Shown in pieces: positions 39,263 through 48,470 of a DNA stretch of 64,000 bases. Each line of letters opens with the position of its first letter. Position 1 is the stretch's first letter. The translations under genes were made by a program, and so were the position numbers. The notes beneath the pieces are model-generated. The model was not told the DNA's origin. It made no database searches and worked only from the letters and a program-made list of their open reading frames with translations. This DNA comes from Couchioplanes caeruleus. Lineage in GTDB: Bacteria > Actinomycetota > Actinomycetes > Mycobacteriales > Micromonosporaceae. The DNA lies in assembly GCF_003751945.1 (NCBI RefSeq), contig NZ_RJKL01000001.1, forward strand, positions 3,906,001 through 3,970,000, in the 5' to 3' direction.

Positions 39263-39630
39263 GCTGCCGGGGGGTTGTCGTCGCGATCGCCCGACGACGT
39301 CGAGGTCGCCGCCTCGACCGAGGGATGGATCGGGAACACTTGGTCGAGCGCGGTGATCCGGAAGATCTTGAGCAGCGGCTCCTTGGCACAGACCAGGCCG
39401 AAGGTGCCGTGCGCGGCCCGCAACCGCTTCAGGGCGCCGACCAGCACACCGAGGCCGGTGGAATCCAGGAAGTCGACGCGGCCCAGATCCACGACCACGT
39501 GCCGGGAGCCGCCGTCGACCAGTTCGACCAGGCGTTCCCGCAGCCGCGGGGCGGTGTACACGTCGACCTCACCGCCGACGTCGAGCACCGTGTGCTCGCC
39601 GACGGTCCGGGTCGTCAGCGAAAGCTCCAT
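39259..39630 (-). CDS. bldG: anti-sigma factor antagonist BldG
   Basis: 123 residues forming one STAS domain: [19 protein letters not shown], then [21 protein letters not shown] with the phosphoacceptor Ser in DSTG. In Streptomyces BldG controls development and antibiotic production by releasing sigma factors from anti-sigma kinases. The call rests on sequence and on context: overlap with an anti-sigma gene downstream and a divergent DUF1998 helicase upstream, the same arrangement as around Streptomyces bldG. It differs from the degenerate STAS protein at 4480. Confidence 0.88.
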   Translation of the reverse strand: MELSLTTRTVGEHTVLDVGGEVDVYTAPRLRERLVELVDGGSRHVVVDLGRVDFLDSTGLGVLVGALKRLRAAHGTFGLVCAKEPLLKIFRITALDQVFPIHPSVEAATSTSSGDRDDNPPAA

Positions 39631-39763
39631 CGGTCCTCCTCCCTCCGGGGCAGACCCTCAGGCAGCCGATCTCCCCAGCGAATCTAACCACCGACTGTCA
39701 TCCCCCGACGCGTGGGCACCCACCGTCGTACCCGTTTGAGGTTCGGGGCATACCGATGTCACA

Positions 39764-42349
39764 GTGCAGGACGTGACCACGACAGTCCCGGGCATTCCGG
39801 CCTCGCGCGGCGCACTCGACGCACTCGGGCCTGCGGAGTTGCTGGACCGGATGCGGGCGCGACGCACGTCCGCCGAGGACTCGCCGATCACCCACGTCGA
39901 GCGCGTCGCGGCACGCGCCGGACGGACGGTGCCGTGGCCGGCCTGGGTGCCACGGACGCTCCGCGACGCGTACGGCTTCCCGCCATGGGAACACCAGGCC
40001 ACCGCAGCATCACTCGCCCAGGCCGGGCAGCACGTCGTCCTTGCCACAGGTACGGCGTCCGGCAAGTCGCTTGCGTACCAGATGCCCGCATTGAGCCGTC
40101 TGCTCGACGATCCGCGCGCGACGGTGTTGTATCTGTCGCCGACCAAGGCCCTCGCCGCCGACCAGTTGCGGGCCCTCATTCGGCTCGGCATCGACGGGGT
40201 GCGGCCGGCCACATACGACGGAGACACTCCCCGCGAGGAGCGCGAGTGGGTCCGTCGGCACTCCCGCTTCGTCCTCACCAACCCGGACATGCTCCACCAC
40301 GCGTTGCTGCCTGGTCACGCCAAGTGGGCACCCTTCCTGCGCCGCCTCGCGTACGTGGTGATCGACGAGTGCCACAGCTACCGAGGGGTGTTCGGCTCCC
40401 ACGTGGCACACGTCCTGCGCCGCCTCCGCCGTCTGTCGGCGCAGTACGGCAGTTCCCCGACGTTCATCCTCGCGTCGGCCACCTCGGGCGACCCGGCCGA
40501 CGCGGCGTCACGGCTGACCGGACTGCCGGTGACGGCGGTGACCGACGACGCCTCGCCCCGCGGAGCGGTGACGTTCGCGCTGTGGGAACCGCCGCTCCTG
40601 CCCAGCGACGAACCGCCCCCGGCCCCCGCACCCCGACAGGCCGTCCCGCCCGCACCCGCCGGAACGGACCCGGCTGATCGCTACGACACGGTCCCACTCA
40701 CCGACACAACCGCGACGACTCCACTCAACGACGCAACCATGACGGCCGCACTCACCGACGCAACCATGGCGGCCGCACTCACCGACGCAACCATGACGGC
40801 TCCACTCATCGGCACAACCGCGACGGCCCCTCCCACCGACGCAACCATGACGGCTGACGGACGCACCCGGCGGTCCGCGTTGAGTGAGACGGCAGACCTG
40901 CTCACCGACGCGGTCGTGGCGGGCACACGGACCCTGGCGTTCGTCCGGTCGCGGCGGGCCGCGGAGGTCGTCGCGGCGATGACCCGCCGCTCGCTGGACG
41001 AGGCGGTGCCGGGCCTGGGCGACCGGGTGGCGGCGTACCGGGCGGGCTATCTGAAGGAGGACCGCCGCGCGATCGAACAGGCCCTCATGTCGGGCGACCT
41101 GCTGGCGCTGGCGTCGACCAACGCGCTCGAGCTCGGCGTGGATCTGGTCGGCCTGGACGCGGTGCTGATCTGCGGCTACCCCGGCACCCGGGCGTCGCTG
41201 TGGCAGCAGGCGGGCCGGGCGGGCCGCGCCGGCGGCGAGGCCCTTGCGGTACTCGTGGCCCGCGACGACCCGCTCGACACCTACCTGGTGCACCACCCGG
41301 AGGCGCTGTTCGGCCGGCCCGTCGAGGCGACGGTGCTGGACCCTGCCAACCCGTACGTCCTCGGACCGCAGCTCTGCTGCGCAGCGGCGGAGTCCGCCCT
41401 GCGCCCCGCGGACCTCGCACTGTTCGGCGGCGCCGTCGCGCAGGAGGCGGTCGACGCGCTGACCCGATCGGGCGCCCTGCGCAAACGCCCCACCGGCTGG
41501 TACTGGACCCATCAAGGCCGGCCGGACGTCGACCTGCGAGGCACGGGCGGCGCCCCGGTCGCCGTGGTCGAGTCGGCGACCGGACGCCTGCTCGGCACGG
41601 TGGACCAGGGTTCCTCCCACGTCATGCTCCATCCCGGTGCGGTGTACCTCCATCAGGGGACCTCCTATGTGGTCGACGGCCTCGACCTGGACGAGGCGGT
41701 CGCGCTGGTCCACGCCGAGGAACCGGACTGGTCCACCCACGCCCGCGACGTCACGGACCTCTCGGTGCTCTCGGTACGCGAGTACGTCGACGCAGGCCCG
41801 GTCGGCCTGTTCCTCGGCGAGGTGGACGTGACCAGCCAGGTGGTCTCGTACCAGCGCCGCCGCATCGGCACGGGAGAGGTGATCGACACCCGCCCCCTGG
41901 ACCTGCCGGCGCGCGAGCTGCGTACGGTGGCCGTCTGGTTCACGATCTCCCCGAATGCGCTGCTGACCGCCGGAGTGGAACCGGGCGACATCCCGGGCGC
42001 CCTGCATGCCGCGGAACACGCGGCGATCGGCCTCCTCCCGCTGATGGCGACCTGCGACCGGTGGGACATCGGCGGCCTGTCGACGGCGAACCACGCGGAC
42101 ACCGAGTGCCCGACGGTGTTCGTCTACGACGGTCACCCGGGCGGGGCAGGCTTCGCCGAACGCGCCTACGCAACGGCGAAGGCATGGCTCCGAGCCACCC
42201 GGGAGGCGATCGCATCCTGCGCGTGCGAAACGGGATGCCCGTCGTGCGTCCAGTCCCCGAAATGCGGAAACGGCAACAACCCACTGGACAAGAAGAAGGC
42301 GATCGCGGTCCTCGACGCCGTGCTGGCCGCCCTTCCCGACCAACCGTAA
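39764..42349 (+). CDS. DEAD/DEAH-box helicase with DUF1998 C-terminus
   Basis: 861 residues. RecA-like domain 1 has WEHQ, ATGTASGKSLAYQMP (about residue 95), VIDECHSYRG and LASATS. Domain 2 has AYRAGYLKEDRR, LASTNALELGVDL and QQAGRAGR. The C-terminal part has the four-Cys zinc motif CACETGCPSCVQSPKCGNGN. This is the YprA/MrfA-like superfamily-2 group, DNA helicases linked to repair. A repetitive insert of about 55 residues (309-365) lies between the two RecA domains. The start is GTG 39764 or GTG 39773; neither has a strong Shine-Dalgarno. Divergent from bldG. Confidence 0.9.
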   Translation: MQDVTTTVPGIPASRGALDALGPAELLDRMRARRTSAEDSPITHVERVAARAGRTVPWPAWVPRTLRDAYGFPPWEHQATAASLAQAGQHVVLATGTASGKSLAYQMPALSRLLDDPRATVLYLSPTKALAADQLRALIRLGIDGVRPATYDGDTPREEREWVRRHSRFVLTNPDMLHHALLPGHAKWAPFLRRLAYVVIDECHSYRGVFGSHVAHVLRRLRRLSAQYGSSPTFILASATSGDPADAASRLTGLPVTAVTDDASPRGAVTFALWEPPLLPSDEPPPAPAPRQAVPPAPAGTDPADRYDTVPLTDTTATTPLNDATMTAALTDATMAAALTDATMTAPLIGTTATAPPTDATMTADGRTRRSALSETADLLTDAVVAGTRTLAFVRSRRAAEVVAAMTRRSLDEAVPGLGDRVAAYRAGYLKEDRRAIEQALMSGDLLALASTNALELGVDLVGLDAVLICGYPGTRASLWQQAGRAGRAGGEALAVLVARDDPLDTYLVHHPEALFGRPVEATVLDPANPYVLGPQLCCAAAESALRPADLALFGGAVAQEAVDALTRSGALRKRPTGWYWTHQGRPDVDLRGTGGAPVAVVESATGRLLGTVDQGSSHVMLHPGAVYLHQGTSYVVDGLDLDEAVALVHAEEPDWSTHARDVTDLSVLSVREYVDAGPVGLFLGEVDVTSQVVSYQRRRIGTGEVIDTRPLDLPARELRTVAVWFTISPNALLTAGVEPGDIPGALHAAEHAAIGLLPLMATCDRWDIGGLSTANHADTECPTVFVYDGHPGGAGFAERAYATAKAWLRATREAIASCACETGCPSCVQSPKCGNGNNPLDKKKAIAVLDAVLAALPDQP
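40690..40860 (+). repeat. in-frame tandem repeats inside the helicase gene
   Basis: Six to seven imperfect units of about 24-30 nt encode variations of (T/L)-x-DATMTAAL. Two copies (ACTCACCGACGCAACCATG) are identical. The insert lies between conserved domains and would form an exposed loop. Confidence 0.85.
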
Positions 42350-42399
42350 GCTGCCTCATCCTCTGATCGGTCCTGCTGCCTCATCCTCTGATCGGGCCT
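42350..42399. repeat. 25-bp tandem duplication over a stop codon
   Basis: Two adjacent 25-bp units (42350-42374, 42375-42399) differ at one base. The right unit contains the TGA stop (42383-42381) of the minus-strand gene, and the left unit repeats it. It fills the whole space between the convergent helicase and tad-operon ends. Confidence 0.9.
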
Positions 42400-42764
42400 G
42401 CCCTGGCCGCGGCCGAGGCGTGAGTGGTCAGGCCGGGCAACGGCGTGACGACCGTTTCCACCTCTATGACGACGTCGAACCCCTCCAGACGGCACGACGT
42501 CAGATGACCGCCATTGGCCGCGGCAAGCTCGGCGGCTCGCGCACAGGCCGCCTGCCGGCCCTCGATCGCGCGCATGGCTCCGGCGAGGGCACCGAGGTCG
42601 GCGGCGGTCCGTGCCTCATGACGCCCGACCCGGGCCGCACCCACCGCCGCGCCCGCCACCCCGCCGGCAACCAGGACCAGCCCGACCGCAAGCACGAAGA
42701 TCGACGCGGCTCCGCGGTCCGCCCGCTGCGAAGCGAACCCGGCCTCGTCCATCCGCCCCGTCAC
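42381..42764 (-). CDS. TadE-like pilus-associated protein (helicase/secretion neighbourhood type)
   Basis: 127 residues from GTG 42764, which overlaps the preceding stop (GTGA). DRGAASIFVLAVGLVLVAGG is a prepilin-like N-terminal helix preceded by a charged Gly-containing segment, and AARVGRHEARTAADLGALAGA follows. This matches the Rv3654c/TadE-like proteins that end actinobacterial tad operons. It probably is an accessory pseudopilin at the membrane. Last gene of the operon, with its stop inside a tandem duplication. Confidence 0.85.
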   Translation of the reverse strand: MTGRMDEAGFASQRADRGAASIFVLAVGLVLVAGGVAGAAVGAARVGRHEARTAADLGALAGAMRAIEGRQAACARAAELAAANGGHLTSCRLEGFDVVIEVETVVTPLPGLTTHASAAARAGPIRG

Positions 42765-43246
42765 CGGACCGCCGCCGGTTCCCTGGCGGCGACGGCGGTC
42801 GCGCCGACGGTGATCACCGGTAGACGGCCGCCGAGCACCTCTACCGGAGCGCGGACCGTGACCGTCACCGTGTCTGCGCCCTCCGCGAGGTCGATCTGCG
42901 CGTCCGGTGACGCGATACGGGCCGCTTCGGCGACGCCCGGAGCGCCACGGGCGGCAGCGAGGGCGCCCTCGCGGGCAGCGTCGACGCACCGGCCCTGAGC
43001 GGTCATCGCCCCGACCGCGGTGAGCCCGGTGAAGAGCAGAAGCATGAGCGCCGGCAGCCCGGCCGCGAGTTCGGCGGTGAAGGAACCCCGATCACCGGCC
43101 CGGGACAACCTGCGCCCGAGCGAACGAAGAAGTCCCTGCCCGACACCAGCCGGCCTGGAAACGCCAGGACCGACATCAGGCAGCTCGAGGACATCCCAAC
43201 GAAGCACGGCACCACGCGCGGAGCCGGGCTGCCGGCGCGGACTCAC
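42761..43246 (-). CDS. TadE family pseudopilin
   Basis: 161 residues. About 50 polar residues lead into DRGSFTAELAAGLPALMLLL, the prepilin-like motif (G before S-F-T-A-E, followed by a hydrophobic helix). A beta-rich domain follows (VTVTVRAPVEVLGGRLPV). TadE proteins are processed by the prepilin peptidase and help assemble Flp/Tad pili. GTG 43246 overlaps the pilin stop by 4 bp (GTGA); no peptidase gene is in the window. Confidence 0.88.
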   Translation of the reverse strand: MSPRRQPGSARGAVLRWDVLELPDVGPGVSRPAGVGQGLLRSLGRRLSRAGDRGSFTAELAAGLPALMLLLFTGLTAVGAMTAQGRCVDAAREGALAAARGAPGVAEAARIASPDAQIDLAEGADTVTVTVRAPVEVLGGRLPVITVGATAVAAREPAAVR

Positions 43247-43419
43247 TTCAGTGCCCCATTGATCACACCGGTGAGGGCCTGCTGGACGCTGGGGCTCGTC
43301 AGGACCTTCAGGAGGATGCCCGCGAAGGCCACGGCGGCGAGGGTGCCCACGGCGTACTCGGCCGTGTTCATTCCCTCATCGGCGCGAGGGCCGGTGAGAC
43401 GGGCAAGCAATCGATGCAT
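43243..43419 (-). CDS. Flp-type pilin (DUF4244-like)
   Basis: 58 residues from ATG 43419, supported by AAGGAG just upstream. It begins MHRLLARLTGPRADEGMNTAEYAVGT. EGMNTAEYAVGTLAAVAF is a type IVb prepilin signal: cleavage after Gly, with the Glu at position +5 of the mature protein, then a hydrophobic helix to LLKVL. This is the structural pilin of the tad system. 43420-43596, between it and tadC, holds no gene and probably serves as the pilin leader/promoter. Confidence 0.9.
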   Translation of the reverse strand: MHRLLARLTGPRADEGMNTAEYAVGTLAAVAFAGILLKVLTSPSVQQALTGVINGALK

Positions 43420-43596
43420 TGGAACTCCTTGTGCGTGGATTGTCGAGAGATGCCGCCGAGGTTGGCGACCGGCACCGGTCCCGAGACCGGCGAGCATGAG
43501 AGAGGGACACCGCGAACAGCGACAGCGGTGACGGTGACGACGGCGACAGTGACGGCGGTGACGGTGCCCGCGACGACGAGGGCATGGCGGCGGGGT

Positions 43597-44187
43597 TCAC
43601 AGGATGTCTCCGAGGACCGCGATGACGACTGGGACCAGGCCCGCCAGCAGGAAGGCCGGGAGGAAGCACAGGCCGAGAGGCAGGACGATGAGAGTTCCGG
43701 CTCGGCGGGCGGCCGCCTCCGCGGCGATCACGCGGTCCGCGCGCAAGTCGTCGGCCAGTCGGGTGAATGCTCCCGCCAGCGCACCGCCGCTGGTGCTCGA
43801 CCGGACCGCGGCCGCGATCAGGCGTGGGGCTCCGGGTATGTCGGCGAGGTGGGCCCAGGCTTCCGGCGGGTCGGCGCCGAGGCGCAGGGAACGGCCGACA
43901 CGGTCGAGGCGGTCGCCCAGCGGGCCGCCGAGTGCTTCGGCGACGGCGGAGACCGCGTGGTCGACCGGTGCGCCCGCGCGCAGCGCCGCGGCCAGGAGGT
44001 CCGCGGCGAGCGGCAGGTCCGCCTGCGCTCGGGTCCGCAGGGCGCGGACGGCGGCCGGTTCCTGTTTCCCAAGCCAGCGGTCGAGGACGTAGGCGAGTGC
44101 CAACGCCGGCGGCACCGCCCACCAGTGCCCGGCATACCAGGCGACCGCGACCACGCAGGCGAGGGCGACCACGATGCGCTTGATCAT
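43597..44187 (-). CDS. tadC: TadC-like pilus platform protein
   Basis: 196 residues from ATG 44187 (AGGAGG upstream). A membrane segment (VVALACVVAVAWYAGHWW) precedes a GspF/T2SF domain: DLPLAADLLAAALRAGAPV, RSSTSGGALAGAFTRLADDL, then two C-terminal helices (LIVLPLGLCFLPAFLLAGLVPVVIAV). With TadB it forms the inner-membrane platform that works with the TadA ATPase. It is shorter than many TadC proteins (about 300), as is usual in actinobacteria. Confidence 0.88.
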   Translation of the reverse strand: MIKRIVVALACVVAVAWYAGHWWAVPPALALAYVLDRWLGKQEPAAVRALRTRAQADLPLAADLLAAALRAGAPVDHAVSAVAEALGGPLGDRLDRVGRSLRLGADPPEAWAHLADIPGAPRLIAAAVRSSTSGGALAGAFTRLADDLRADRVIAAEAAARRAGTLIVLPLGLCFLPAFLLAGLVPVVIAVLGDIL

Positions 44188-44384
44188 CCGACCTCCTCTC
44201 GCGCACCGGCGACGGCGGCGGTGAGGGCACGCAGGTCGGCACGCAACGGGCAGGGCATGGCAGTGGGTGGCTCCGGCGCACGGGCGGCTCGGAGCAGAGC
44301 AACCACACAGCAGGGTTGAAGGGGCACCTGCACCGGACCGCCGGGCTGGACGATCGACTCGGCGCCGCACGTCGAGGCGGTCAT
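44184..44384 (-). CDS. small gene coupled between tadB and tadC
   Basis: 66 codons. ATG 44384 overlaps the tadB stop (ATGA) and its TGA overlaps the tadC ATG (ATGA), so it is joined to both neighbours by 4-bp overlaps; chance is unlikely. The product (MTASTCGAESIVQPGG, CVVALLRAARAPEPP, LRADLRALTAAVAGAREEVG) has three Cys and no clear membrane span. I know no family. It may be a small pilus component or serve only to couple translation. Confidence 0.5.
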   Translation of the reverse strand: MTASTCGAESIVQPGGPVQVPLQPCCVVALLRAARAPEPPTAMPCPLRADLRALTAAVAGAREEVG

Positions 44385-45256
44385 CGCGGCCTCCCGTCAC
44401 CACGCGGCAGGCCGATGGCACGGCCCGGCCGCGGGAACGAGGGCGATCGGGGCCTGTGGCGCTGCTGCCCCTCGCCTCGGCGCGACGAGGGCTCGCGGAT
44501 GGTCGGGTCGGGCGGACCGTCGGTGAGGCGGTCCGCCCACAGCAGACCCGCGGTTTGCAGCAGTGCGGCGCCCGCCGCGCAGGCTGCGCCGGTAGGGGTG
44601 TGGAGAAGGATGTGCAGAGGGTCGACGCCGATGCCATAGCCGAGCGCGATGCCGCCGAGCGGCAGTGCGGCCAGCAGGATCGCCGTCGCCTGGGCACCCG
44701 CCGCCTGTGCGGCGGCGCCGGCACGGGCTCGACCGGCGGCGCGGGCGTCGGCTTCGATGCGCTCGATCAGGTCCGCCGTGGGGGCGCCGGTGCGTTCGGC
44801 GAGGCGCTCGGCCGCCGCCGCGAGTTGGGCCGGGCGACCTTCGATCCGAGCCGACGGCCGGGACAGGCCGACGCGCAGGTCGGCCGCCAGGGCGCTGAGT
44901 GCGTCGAGGGTCCGTTCGTGGACCTCGGCGACGTGTCTCCGTGCGGCCCGGCGGATGAGGGCGCGTGCCGTCAGGGCTGCGTAGGCGCCCGCGATGAACG
45001 CGGCTGTCGGTCCGGCGGCGAGCGTGCCCAGCAGTGCCGCGACCGCGGCTGACGCGGTGAGGAATCGTCGGGGAGCGCGGGTCGCGTAAGACCCGATGGA
45101 GGTGACGCGCGCGACGGCCGTCGCGCGCCGGCTCGGGGTGGACAGCCTGGCCAGGCCACGCCTGACCGGCCAGACGGCGACGATCGCGGCGGTGGCCAGC
45201 AAGACCGCCGCCGACAGCCACGGCCAGGCCGTCGCGAACCACGACCTGTTCGTCAT
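44381..45256 (-). CDS. tadB: TadB-like pilus platform protein
   Basis: 291 residues. Two N-terminal helices (WLSAAVLLATAAIVAVW; ASAAVAALLGTLAAGPTAAFIAGAY) precede a GspF domain (DALSALAADLRVGLSRP, LAAAAERLAERTGAPTADLIERIEADARAAGRAR). Further helices follow (ATAILLAALPLGGIALGYGIGV) and then a basic C-terminal tail. ATG 45256 overlaps the tadA stop by 4 bp. Confidence 0.88.
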   Translation of the reverse strand: MTNRSWFATAWPWLSAAVLLATAAIVAVWPVRRGLARLSTPSRRATAVARVTSIGSYATRAPRRFLTASAAVAALLGTLAAGPTAAFIAGAYAALTARALIRRAARRHVAEVHERTLDALSALAADLRVGLSRPSARIEGRPAQLAAAAERLAERTGAPTADLIERIEADARAAGRARAGAAAQAAGAQATAILLAALPLGGIALGYGIGVDPLHILLHTPTGAACAAGAALLQTAGLLWADRLTDGPPDPTIREPSSRRGEGQQRHRPRSPSFPRPGRAIGLPRGDGRPR

Positions 45257-46593
45257 CGCCCGACCCCGGCAACGCTCGGAGGCGCGGTCGACGACCGGAG
45301 CAAGGAGGCGGCCGGGTCAGGCGGTGGAGGCGAAGTCGACAAGCGCGGCGAGGAGCCGGCCGGGCTGGGGAGCGGGCGCGCGGACGAGGACCAGGGCGAG
45401 GAGCCGGCCGGGCCCAGGATTGACGGCACGGTCACGCCTCGGTCGATCAGCAGGCGGGCGAGGGCGGGCGCTCCCGGGCCCGTGCCCTGTCCTCTTTCCC
45501 AGGCCGGGATCACGGTGGCGAGGTGCTGCTCCCCCGTCGGTAGCAGCACCCCGATCGAATCCAGGACGCGGCCGCGGTCGGTGCGGCGTACCTGGATGAT
45601 GACTTGAAGGGCCGCGACGGCCTGGGCGTGCAGGGCCGCTCGGGGCAGGCCGCCGAGGAGACCCAGCGCCTCGAGGCGGGCCGGTACGTCGGCGGGCGCG
45701 TTGGCGTGGAGGGTGCCGGCTCCCCCCTCGTGGCCCGTGTTCAGGGCGGCCAGCAGGTCGGCGATCTCCGCGCCCCGGCACTCCCCCACCACCAGGCGGT
45801 CGGGGCGCATACGCAGGGCCTGGCGTACCAGGTCGGTGAGGCCGACGGCGCCCGCGCCCTCCACGTTGGCGGTGCGGGCCTGAAGGCTGACGACGTGCGG
45901 GTGCACCGGCCGCAGTTCGGCCGCGTCCTCCACCAGGACGATCCGCTCGGTCGGTGGGACGAGACCCAGCAGGGTGGCCAGCAGTGTGGTCTTGCCCGAG
46001 CCCGTTCCGCCGGTGACCAGGTACGCCAGCCGGCCGGCGACCACCGCCGCCAGGACGGGAGCCAATGCCGCGGGGACGGTGCCGTGCTCGACGAGATCGC
46101 GCAGGCCGAACGGGCGCTGGCGGAAGGTGCGGAGCGACAGGTACGGCCCGTCGGTCGCCACCGGTGGCAGCACGGCGTGCAGGCGGGTGCCGCCCGGCAG
46201 GCGCGCGTCGGCATAGGGCTGCCCGTCGTCGAGCCGGCGCCCACAGGCGGCCGCGAGACGTTGGGCGAGGCGGCGCACGTCCTCGGGGCTGCCGACGTCG
46301 ACCGCCGCACGGTGCAGGCCGTCGCCCCGGTCGACCCAGACCTGCACGCCGTTGACCAGGACGTCGGTGACCGCCGGATCGGCGAGAAGGGGTGTGAGCG
46401 GCCCGGCGCCGACGAGCTGGTCGCGCACCCGGCCGGCCAGGTGCAGCACCGTGGTGTCACCGAGGACGGCCGCGTCGGCTTCCTGGCGTACGGCCGACAT
46501 GACCGCCGCCGGGGTGGCGTCGACGCCTTCCTCCGCTATGTGCCGCCGCACGCGCTGGGCCAGCGAGGGCGAGGCGGCCGGTGCGCGGGTCAT
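45253..46593 (-). CDS. tadA: TadA/CpaF secretion ATPase
   Basis: 446 residues. It is a VirB11-like ATPase: N-terminal domain with [19 protein letters not shown]; Walker [10 protein letters not shown] (about residue 200); [23 protein letters not shown] (Walker B); HANAP and a C-terminal helix region. It powers Flp pilus assembly. The last 65 residues form a low-complexity Ser/Pro tail ([18 protein letters not shown]), not part of the ATPase core. ATG 46593 overlaps the ssd stop by 4 bp. Confidence 0.93.
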   Translation of the reverse strand: MTRAPAASPSLAQRVRRHIAEEGVDATPAAVMSAVRQEADAAVLGDTTVLHLAGRVRDQLVGAGPLTPLLADPAVTDVLVNGVQVWVDRGDGLHRAAVDVGSPEDVRRLAQRLAAACGRRLDDGQPYADARLPGGTRLHAVLPPVATDGPYLSLRTFRQRPFGLRDLVEHGTVPAALAPVLAAVVAGRLAYLVTGGTGSGKTTLLATLLGLVPPTERIVLVEDAAELRPVHPHVVSLQARTANVEGAGAVGLTDLVRQALRMRPDRLVVGECRGAEIADLLAALNTGHEGGAGTLHANAPADVPARLEALGLLGGLPRAALHAQAVAALQVIIQVRRTDRGRVLDSIGVLLPTGEQHLATVIPAWERGQGTGPGAPALARLLIDRGVTVPSILGPAGSSPWSSSARPLPSPAGSSPRLSTSPPPPDPAASLLRSSTAPPSVAGVGR

Positions 46594-47810
46594 GCCTGCT
46601 CCCGAGCGCCGGCGGAGGTCAGGTCGGCGATGATGCGCTGGCACAGCTCGGCGAGCGGACCGTGGCCGTCGACGGCGGGTGGCTCGCCCTGCTCCAGGCC
46701 CTCGCACACGGCCTGCTCCGGACGCAGGGAGCCGGCGAGGGGCAGTCCGAGCGATCGGGCGATCTCGCGGGCCTTCAGCCGGCCCGGCGCCGGACCCCGC
46801 ACGACGACCGACAGGTGCGGGCAGTGCAGTCCTGCCGTCGCCGCAACGCGGGCCGCCGCAGCGGTCGCACGCAGCTCGGCAGGGACGACCAGAATCGCCC
46901 GGTCGGCCGCTGCGAGGGCTACCGTCGCCGCGTCGTCCAGATGGCGCGGCAGGTCCACCACGGTCAGATCCCGGGTCGCCCGGGCGGCTTCCATCGTCAC
47001 CGCCATGACGTCAGCGGGCACCGACCACGAGACCGGCCCGGACGACGAGAGCGGGACGGGCGCTGCGACAGGGCAGACCGGCGAAGCGGCTCCGGCCGAC
47101 GAGCCGGGCCCGGCCGACGAGGACCACGAGGTGACCATGCCCGGCGAGGCGGGCAGGCCGTCGCGGGCGAAGCACAGCAGGACCAGGTGGCCTCGGTGGG
47201 GCAGCGCCCTGAGCAGCGCCGGCGGGTCGACCGGTCCGCCCGCCTCGGTCAGGGCCGGCCAGCGCAGTCCGTCGACCTGCTCCCAGCCGAGCACCAGGTC
47301 GAGGCCGCCGCCCAGCGGGTCCGCATCGAGCAGCAGGGTCCGCAGTCCCGTGCGGACGGCGGTGACGGCCAGACCGCCCGCCAAGGTGCTCGCTCCCGCG
47401 CCGCCGCGGCCGCCCAGCACGGCGAGCACCCGGCCGTCGGGTGGCGGTTCGAGGCGGAGCGACGAGGCGAAGCGGTCGACCAGCCAGGGCTCGGCCGCGG
47501 GCAGCAGCGCCACGTGCTCGGCGCCGAGTGGCTCCGCCAGGTCCCAGGCGGTGGGCACGATCGGCTCGTGGCCGACGATGATCATCCGTGGGCGTCTCGG
47601 TAGCCGGGCGTGCAGGCACGCGGCGGCCTGGTCGACGCCGACCAGGACCAGGGGCGCGTGGGTGAAGCGGGGACGGGCCGCGACCGGGTCGGCGGCGACG
47701 TCCACCTCGGTGCCGCCCGCGGCGGCGAGCCGGAGGAGGTCGTCGAGCAGATCCGGATCGCCGGTCACCAGCAGCGGCAGAGCGGACGGCGAAGCGCTAC
47801 GAACGGACAT
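46590..47810 (-). CDS. ssd: septum site-determining/CpaE-like protein (Ssd)
   Basis: 406 residues from ATG 47810 (GGAG upstream). A receiver-like N-terminal region (LPLLVTGDPDLLDDLLRLAAA) precedes a MinD/ParA-type domain: VLGGRGGAGASTLAGGLAV, LLLDADPLGGGLDLVLGWEQ and LTVVDLPRHLDD. The P-loop has Ala-Ser in place of Lys-(S/T) (GGAGAST), as in other Ssd/CpaE relatives. A Ser/Pro/Ala-rich insert (SSSAGPGSSAGAAS) interrupts the domain. It heads the tad operon and probably positions the pilus machinery at the pole or septum. Confidence 0.88.
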   Translation of the reverse strand: MSVRSASPSALPLLVTGDPDLLDDLLRLAAAGGTEVDVAADPVAARPRFTHAPLVLVGVDQAAACLHARLPRRPRMIIVGHEPIVPTAWDLAEPLGAEHVALLPAAEPWLVDRFASSLRLEPPPDGRVLAVLGGRGGAGASTLAGGLAVTAVRTGLRTLLLDADPLGGGLDLVLGWEQVDGLRWPALTEAGGPVDPPALLRALPHRGHLVLLCFARDGLPASPGMVTSWSSSAGPGSSAGAASPVCPVAAPVPLSSSGPVSWSVPADVMAVTMEAARATRDLTVVDLPRHLDDAATVALAAADRAILVVPAELRATAAAARVAATAGLHCPHLSVVVRGPAPGRLKAREIARSLGLPLAGSLRPEQAVCEGLEQGEPPAVDGHGPLAELCQRIIADLTSAGAREQA

Positions 47811-47938
47811 CGCAAACTCCAGCGGACGCGGCGGGCGGTGAGACACCGGCCCGCGGCGGCGTTCAGGCACCACGGCGGGCGGTTCGGGACTCACCGTGGC
47901 GGGCGGGCGGACCGCTGCTCAACCGGAGATCGCCGGCC

Positions 47939-47966
47939 TGTGGACAACCGCCGGGGCTGTGGACAG
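47939..47966. promoter_or_regulatory. two DnaA-box-like repeats in a divergent intergenic region
   Basis: TGTGGACAA (47939-47947) is the reverse complement of the actinobacterial DnaA box TTGTCCACA. TGTGGACAG (47958-47966) differs at one base. The spacing is 19 bp. They lie between ssd (-) and the STAS gene (+), a 303-bp region that must contain both promoters. Confidence 0.45.
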
Positions 47967-48113
47967 GCTGTTCCTCCTCAGGCTGATCTGCTACGACAAG
48001 GCGGCCGGAACCGCGGGGCAGCGACGTACCATCGTCGGGCCCACGACAGACAGAGGAGAGTGGACGAGCCTGCCGTTGGGTATGTTGTTGCCGACACGGA
48101 CGATGGAGTTGGC

Positions 48114-48470
48114 ATGGAGAACCCGATCCACAGCGCGCTTGGCGCGGATGGCACCGCCCACGTGACCGTGCTGGGTGAGATCGACTTCTCCAACGCCGAC
48201 GAGGTCGCCCGGACGATCCGGGACGCGGTCACCGAGTGGTCGCCCGAGGAGGTCCGGGTCGATTTGTCCGACGCCACGTTCATCGATTCGACCGGGCTGG
48301 GCGCGCTGATCGAGGGCTACCGGGCGGCGAACGAGGCCGCGAGCCGTTTCATCGTGACGAATCCGAGCGCGAACCTCCGCAGGGTGCTGTCGGTGACCGG
48401 GCTCAGCGAGCTGTTCGGCATGCCCGAGCACGAGGAGTCAGCCGACCTGAGCCAGGCCACCGGCGCCTGA
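48114..48470 (+). CDS. STAS-domain anti-anti-sigma factor
   Basis: 118 residues from ATG 48114. STAS domain: HVTVLGEIDFSNADEVARTI, then VDLSDATFIDSTGLGALIEGY with the conserved phosphoacceptor Ser in DSTG, and LRRVLSVTGLSELFGM. It should antagonise an anti-sigma ATPase. No such ATPase is adjacent; candidates in the window are at 7755 and 38822. The stop lies inside a 21-bp tandem duplication. Two hairpins follow. Confidence 0.88.
   Translation: MENPIHSALGADGTAHVTVLGEIDFSNADEVARTIRDAVTEWSPEEVRVDLSDATFIDSTGLGALIEGYRAANEAASRFIVTNPSANLRRVLSVTGLSELFGMPEHEESADLSQATGA

Noticed and set aside
42350..42399. The 25-bp tandem repeat as a CRISPR or terminator
   Set aside because: Only two adjacent copies without spacers and no dyad symmetry; recorded as a duplication.
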